From assembly GCA_964517465.1 (NCBI GenBank), contig CAZFEK010000002.1:62001-126000 (forward strand): DNA of 64,000 bases, in the 5' to 3' direction. Of this stretch, positions 61,101-64,000 are shown in pieces; positions within the stretch are counted from its first letter, which is position 1, and each line of letters begins with the position of its first letter. The stretch comes from JACPUX01 sp964517465 (lineage in GTDB: Bacteria > Pseudomonadota > Gammaproteobacteria > Burkholderiales > Casimicrobiaceae). The notes under the pieces were generated by a model. That model did no database searches. It had not been told where the DNA came from and was given only the letters and a program-made list of their open reading frames with translations. The position numbers were made by a program, and so were the translations under genes.

Positions 61101-61613
61101 CCGATCCAGGAGACCCGAATCCTGGCGCGATCCGGGAACACGTGATCTTTCAAGATCTACTTGCAGCGAGTAGAGCCTTGCGAGGCGCTGCCGGAGCGAC
61201 AGGTCCGGTGATGGCTTCAGGCTCGCGCTCAAGCTGAGCTCGAATGCTCCTGCCCGGCATGGTCCATTTCCTTGGAAGAGCCTAAGGCGCAATCGATCGG
61301 CGACGAGCTGCGCCTCGCCGATCTGAAGGCGGCCGCTGGAGTCCGGAGCGAATACTCGCAGCTCTCCGCTTGGTGCCGCTTCCAAGGCCAAAGTGTGGCG
61401 ATTCCCGAGTCGCAGCCAACCAGATCGATTATCTTGTTCGCCCTCGAGGACGACTTCCACGGTTTCCTGTGCTTCGTCGGTTGTGCAGGGCGAGGGCGAA
61501 AGCTTGCGGTCGATCGCCGTTACCGGGACGACATCCTGAGCGTGGATCTCCGAGACGTGGAGAAGAAGGCCGCCGATCAAACCAAGCGCACCGCAGACAC
61601 GGTAGAAGGACAA
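58188..61613 (-). CDS. Secreted or membrane-associated TPR-repeat protein with C-terminal CHAT (caspase-like) domain
   Basis: 1141 residues from TTG 61613. This start has GGAGGT just before it and gives a signal peptide (about 1-25, CGALGLIGGLLLHVSEIHAQ); the frame is open further upstream without another signal-like start. A beta-rich N-terminal domain (about 30-130) is followed by about ten TPR-like units (about 140-620, for example ELIERLKPAIGS and LAEIHLHWRDHGRAQQYAEL) and a helical linker. The CHAT domain (about 800-1140) carries the catalytic pair His1005 (FATHASL) and Cys1053 (LSGCETA), with LLSLWKVYDDATAKLI after it. CHAT is a clan CD protease fold related to caspases. Partners are likely the divergent proline-repeat protein or the FecR/cyclase genes. 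Confidence 0.88.
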   Translation of the reverse strand: MSFYRVCGALGLIGGLLLHVSEIHAQDVVPVTAIDRKLSPSPCTTDEAQETVEVVLEGEQDNRSGWLRLGNRHTLALEAAPSGELRVFAPDSSGRLQIGEAQLVADRLRLRLFQGNGPCRAGAFELSLSASLKPSPDLSLRQRLARLYSLQVDLERSRVPGSRQDSGLLDRLVEVSRELEGLLGARHPLVLLAETYRAHAFLLARRPQAALELIERLKPAIGSTLVAEDQVALQLRHIEILALSDAGRAGEAASQGVALLADCDRALGSEHPLRWQLLSSLAEIHLHWRDHGRAQQYAELAHAGLARLFGPAHVETLAAGAHLAAVLYSQHRAKPARELLEQLGQLAESSLGFKHHLTLRLADLRARSYYKEGRWREGLALAEDTRARAVREFPANEPMIRYLGELLAWWYRDLGRNADAEALLRDSLAKGLDFFGAGHPSIAETRTQLALVLLSMNQPAAAYAQVDQALRQVRTHSSEENDRTLWIRGIRAQALDQLGRAEEALAEASAVARGFRALYGSDALQAAEFGLIEGRSLARLGRTADALRVLEEVAADEFVLRPDPHPERVAILAELAAAQRQAGNPSAAIASLQSLFADTESLGEGIGPMADYRQSFLQRWAPQHRILASLLVAQGQHASGFDVVERIKARGLLESLSTRLADGAGLLNAEESARLGELGAELSRRDQILGATQVRAPERAQALQAKAEAARALREYREALGRRYPKYAQLMRIEHRSAADLAEFIAEDTAFVSYAVLEKSLLVFAYTRDAGLLAKELSLADGLLDLVRAYRALLAPAERQVREIVWQLPDGRFRVDYLKPEPAAKIVRRVEPVARRLSEILLAPVARALRSKKRWIVSPDESLALLPIEALPWLGGPVVMRHEVSYIQSLSVLALLREARPRAQSAASLFAMGNPVYARPDSGAAVLPEVDPGSTAAELRQQHRLQQKRWLPLPETLSEVMQASGQFGPKDREIYFGPQASEANLQELNRKQHLARHRYLLFATHASLNTEAPQLSAVVLAQDAVTRAADGYVTAAEWIGYNLDSELIVLSGCETALATTVRGEGVTGLPYALLIAGNRKTLLSLWKVYDDATAKLIPTVFKHLQAGHSAAAALTLAKRALRQRAKYRSPQYWAPFVLYGG

Positions 61614-61851
61614 GCGACCTCCGGGCTTGACGCGTTGTTGTTCGGCTTTGGACCAAGAACGCCTATGCTGCCCAAGCGGCTCGCGCTTGGCAAGCTCTGC
61701 CAGGATTGAATCACCCTCGCAGGGACCAGGGCCAGGGCCTGCCAAACCACGCAACGGCACCGGATGCGCCGCGAGGCAGCGGTCGCGAAGCCTCGTTGGT
61801 GGGTGTAGCATAAGCGGGCCGCGTCATGCGGCACCTCTCCGGGAGAAGCTC

Positions 61852-62220
61852 ATGGGAAAGAACCGCAAGAATACTCCCGCCGATCTCGCAGCCGATCTCG
61901 AAAAGGCGCTGCGAAAATTGGCGGGCCAGGTTGACAAGAAACTTGAGAAATTCCAGGACGCCATTTCGTCCTTGCGGGTGGCCTTACGGGAAATGCAGAT
62001 CAAAGGCGATCCCCCGCCGCCACCGCCGCGCAAGAAGGCACCAAAGCTCCGTGGCGATCCGCCACCGCCGCCGCCCAGGAGAACGGGCACCGCCCTGCGC
62101 GGCGATCCCCCGCCTCCGCCACCGAGAAAAACTGCCGCTGCTGCGAGCGGCGACCCGAGTCCTTCGGCCACGCGCCGCGTAAGACGAAAGCCGCTGCCGG
62201 CCAAGAAACCGCCTCGCTGA
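61852..62220 (+). CDS. Small protein with coiled coil and four 16-residue GDPPPPPPR-type repeats
   Basis: 122 residues from ATG 61852 (GGGAGAAG 5-6 nt upstream). Residues 1-50 are a charged amphipathic helix (LAADLEKALRKLAGQVDKK) likely to form a coiled coil. From residue 52 come four tandem 16-residue units: three begin GDPPPPPPR and the fourth is degenerate (GDPSPSATRR). The tail is Arg/Lys/Pro-rich. There is no signal peptide, so it is probably cytoplasmic. I recognise no family. It is divergent from the CHAT gene with about 240 bp between, convergent with the FecR gene, and codon usage looks ordinary for the region. Confidence 0.7.
   Translation: MGKNRKNTPADLAADLEKALRKLAGQVDKKLEKFQDAISSLRVALREMQIKGDPPPPPPRKKAPKLRGDPPPPPPRRTGTALRGDPPPPPPRKTAAAASGDPSPSATRRVRRKPLPAKKPPR
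62005..62196 (+). repeat. Four tandem 48-bp repeats coding for GDPPPPPPR units
   Basis: Units of exactly 48 bp start at 62005, 62053, 62101 and 62149 with GGCGATCC or GGCGACCC. The proline codons differ between copies (CCC, CCG, CCA and CCT mixtures), so the peptide is kept while the DNA has diverged. This points to selection on the peptide. Confidence 0.88.
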
Positions 62221-62429
62221 TTGGGAAAGCCCGTCCGGGGCGCGGGGCGCCTGGTTGTGCCAGCCCCGGAATGGAGTTGGGCGAAGACCGCCCAAGCGCA
62301 TCCGCGAAACGGAATTGTCCTGGTTAGTGCCGTGTCGCGACCCGGCAATCGCCGCTTCTCCCGTCGCGCGGGAGGGCAGGAAGGGGCAGGGCGGCGAGCG
62401 TGCTTCGGGGTGGCAGTCGCTTCCGCTGG

Positions 62430-63197
62430 TCAGTCAGGCAAGCGCGATTCGACGATCAGCGCGTAAAGAACCCGCTCAGACCGGGGCGCGTCGGCGGCAG
62501 GCTGCGCGGCAACGATGCGTTTGGCCAATGCAGCATCGGCTGCGACGCGAATCTGGGTCCACGACGCCTCTCGCCCCGAACCGGGCGCCTCGACACCCCA
62601 ATAATAACGCGCGCCGGTTTTCAGGCGCAGATTTGCGGGCAAACTCACCGCGGGATCCTGGAGCCGAGCTTCGTAGATCAGGTTGCGCTTGGCATCGGCC
62701 AAGCGGAACACATAGGACTCCGCTCCCGGCATGGCTGGCCATTGAAAGAGAGTGGGCATCTGGGCGAGCAATCCGCTGGGATGAAGTTCAAAGAGGTCGT
62801 CGTCGCCGCGCAAGCGCACGCCGGCTTGGCCGAGGCGGCTGAGGTCGATCTTGATCTGGCGATAAACCGCTGGAAGCTCGCGCGTCTGCATTTTCGATGC
62901 GCCAGGCAGTGCGATCATCCCTTGAGACTCCACTCGGTAATCGCCCGGGCCGGTCAGCACATATTCGCGCGCCAGGCTGACATAGGCGACGACCGCGCGG
63001 GCGCCAGCGCCCAGATGCAGATTCTCCTGCGGCAGGAGGCGGCTCAGCAGGTCAAGGGGTTTCCCGCCGCGCATCACCTCGCCTTGAAGGTCGGTGACGA
63101 GAATACTGGCCTGAGCGGCCAAGCTGGCCAGCGCGAGCACTCCGGCCAATAGCCAGGGGCGGCATCGAATGGTGCAGGATAGAAGATTGCGCATCAT
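62430..63197 (-). CDS. FecR-domain secreted protein
   Basis: 255 residues from ATG 63197 (GGAG 7 nt upstream). A signal peptide (about 12-31, WLLAGVLALASLAAQA) is followed by a FecR-like domain (about 35-110): ILVTDLQGEVMRGGKPLDLL, LHLGAGARAVVAYVSLAREYVLTG and GDYRVESQGMIAL. The second half (about 145-225) has WPAMPGAESYVFRLAD and ARYYWGVEAPGS, a fibronectin-like pattern seen in proteins that travel with CHAT/cyclase genes. It lies 134 bp after the cyclase gene on the same strand. The true FecR anti-sigma role is unlikely, since no fecI is present. Confidence 0.85.
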   Translation of the reverse strand: MMRNLLSCTIRCRPWLLAGVLALASLAAQASILVTDLQGEVMRGGKPLDLLSRLLPQENLHLGAGARAVVAYVSLAREYVLTGPGDYRVESQGMIALPGASKMQTRELPAVYRQIKIDLSRLGQAGVRLRGDDDLFELHPSGLLAQMPTLFQWPAMPGAESYVFRLADAKRNLIYEARLQDPAVSLPANLRLKTGARYYWGVEAPGSGREASWTQIRVAADAALAKRIVAAQPAADAPRSERVLYALIVESRLPD

Positions 63198-63331
63198 GGC
63201 AGTTCTCCACGCTCGAAAGCGCCGTTCCGACAGGGATAGGTCCACCACCAAGGATAGGGGATGCCGCTGCGGATCGCTAGGGAGTTTTCTGCAATTCTGG
63301 GCAAACCGCGCAGACGAGCCCGAGCACTGCC

Positions 63332-64000
63332 TCAACTTGCAGCGCCTGGCAGGCTTTCCCCTCCCCGGTCCGGCACACCGCGATCACGCAGGCCATACAC
63401 CGGCATGGTTCGGCCGTCTTTCAGCGTCCACCTGCCGAGCGCCAACCAAGCTTCGGGGTCGCCGGCGGCGAATTCCGGCGAGGCGATGATCGGGTTGGCG
63501 AACTGTCGAGCGATGCTCTGCAAGTGCGCGGCAATGTTGGCGGCATCGGCGAGCGCCGTATAGTTGTTTCGACTCTGGCCCCCGATATTTCCGATTACGG
63601 CTTCTCCCTGCGCGAGCGCAATGCCGGCTTTGAGCTCGGGCAGGCCCTCCTCGACGAGTTCGCGGTTGAGTCGGGTGAGCGCCGCGACCACTGCGCGTGC
63701 GGCTGCCAGCGCGGCCCGAGGCGGGTCGGATAGTTCTTGCGGAGCGCCAAAGAAGGCCATCATGCCGTCACCGCGAAAATTGTCTATGGTCGCTCCATGT
63801 TCGTGCAGCACCGGAGTTACCGCCGCGTAATAGCGGTTGAGCAGCGAAAAAACGGTCTCCGGCGGCAGCCGCTGAGTGAGGCCGCTGAAATCGCGCAGAT
63901 CCGCGAAAAGGAACACGAGCGGTCGGCGCAGGGGGCGATCCGGATCGATCTCTTGGTTCAAGAGCGCCTGCAGCACCTGGGGGCTGACGAATCCGCCAAA
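63332..64000 (-). CDS. Class III adenylate/guanylate cyclase, C-terminal catalytic part (start outside window)
   Basis: 222 residues are visible; the frame is open to the last base of the window (GGFVSPQVLQALL leads in). The catalytic domain has LVFLFADLRDFSGLTQ (first metal Asp), IDNFRGDGMMAFFGAP (second metal Asp), AGIALAQGEAVIGNIGG and NNYTALADAANIAAHLQ. The GFVSP segment before the domain is common in CHASE2-type cyclases, so a sensor part probably lies beyond the edge. Product (cAMP or cGMP) cannot be read safely. It is upstream of the FecR gene. Confidence 0.92.
   Translation of the reverse strand, partial: FGGFVSPQVLQALLNQEIDPDRPLRRPLVFLFADLRDFSGLTQRLPPETVFSLLNRYYAAVTPVLHEHGATIDNFRGDGMMAFFGAPQELSDPPRAALAAARAVVAALTRLNRELVEEGLPELKAGIALAQGEAVIGNIGGQSRNNYTALADAANIAAHLQSIARQFANPIIASPEFAAGDPEAWLALGRWTLKDGRTMPVYGLRDRGVPDRGGESLPGAAS

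Noticed and set aside
62430..63197. Iron-siderophore FecR anti-sigma sensor
   Set aside because: No fecI-type sigma factor or TonB-dependent receptor is nearby, and the protein has a cleavable signal peptide instead of the cytoplasmic anti-sigma part.

Overview
The window is a GC-rich, densely packed bacterial chromosome segment, most likely from a betaproteobacterium. The evidence is the mix of families: a DUF3460 protein, a SAH riboswitch in front of ahcY-metF, tolB-pal-cpoB followed by queC, accB-accC-prmA followed by a DUF3426 zinc-ribbon protein, glnA-ntrB-ntrC, and ybeD-lipB-lipA. I cannot name a genus from this sequence. It comes from a draft assembly, because there is a run of exactly 100 N at 40971-41070 inside a tandem repeat.

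Layout. 1-1.7 kb: the end of a patatin-like lipase coupled to a response-regulator phosphatase. 1.8-2.0 kb: two tRNA-Lys genes. 2.0-3.2 kb: a YeeE/YedE sulfur-compound permease. 3.3-5.7 kb: a secreted protein, an ECF sigma factor and a putative membrane anti-sigma factor. 5.9-10.2 kb: a nickel ECF-type importer operon (nikK-nikL-outer-membrane barrel-nikM-nikQ-nikO). 10.4-15.0 kb (minus strand): tolB-pal-cpoB-queC-mutY. 15.4-22.1 kb: a glycosyltransferase, a GntR regulator, DUF3460, hemJ-rlmL, a ferredoxin with an alpha/beta hydrolase, VanZ and GNAT genes. 22.1-30.6 kb (minus strand): metH, a SPOR protein, coaX, birA, a TonB-domain protein and hppD, the last divergent from an Lrp regulator. 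31.2-34.8 kb: a large GGDEF-EAL protein. 35.3-40.8 kb: tRNA-Gly, then a TPP riboswitch with thiC-yceH, then a SAH riboswitch with ahcY-metF. 40.8-41.1 kb: a 108-bp tandem repeat with the gap. 41.1-50.6 kb: ybaK, lgt, fxsA, cutA-dsbD-tlpA, aroQ-accB-accC-prmA-DUF3426 and a rhodanese. 51.0-55.8 kb: a nitrogen-assimilation locus in which glnA has two NtrC-like sites and a sigma-54 promoter, followed by ntrB-ntrC. 56.2-58.2 kb: ybeD-lipB-lipA. 58.2-64.0 kb: an accessory signalling locus with a TPR-CHAT protease-like protein, a small protein with GDPPPPPPR repeats, a FecR-domain protein and the catalytic end of a class III nucleotide cyclase.

How the parts connect. metH, ahcY and metF form the activated-methyl cycle, and ahcY-metF is placed under SAH control. 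coaX, birA, accB and accC link CoA and biotin to fatty-acid synthesis; lipB and lipA then use the octanoyl-ACP product. dsbD and tlpA handle periplasmic thiol redox. The least understood parts are the CHAT/proline-repeat/FecR/cyclase locus, the sigma-factor locus, and a TonB-domain protein with a cytoplasmic domain that resembles a winged helix.
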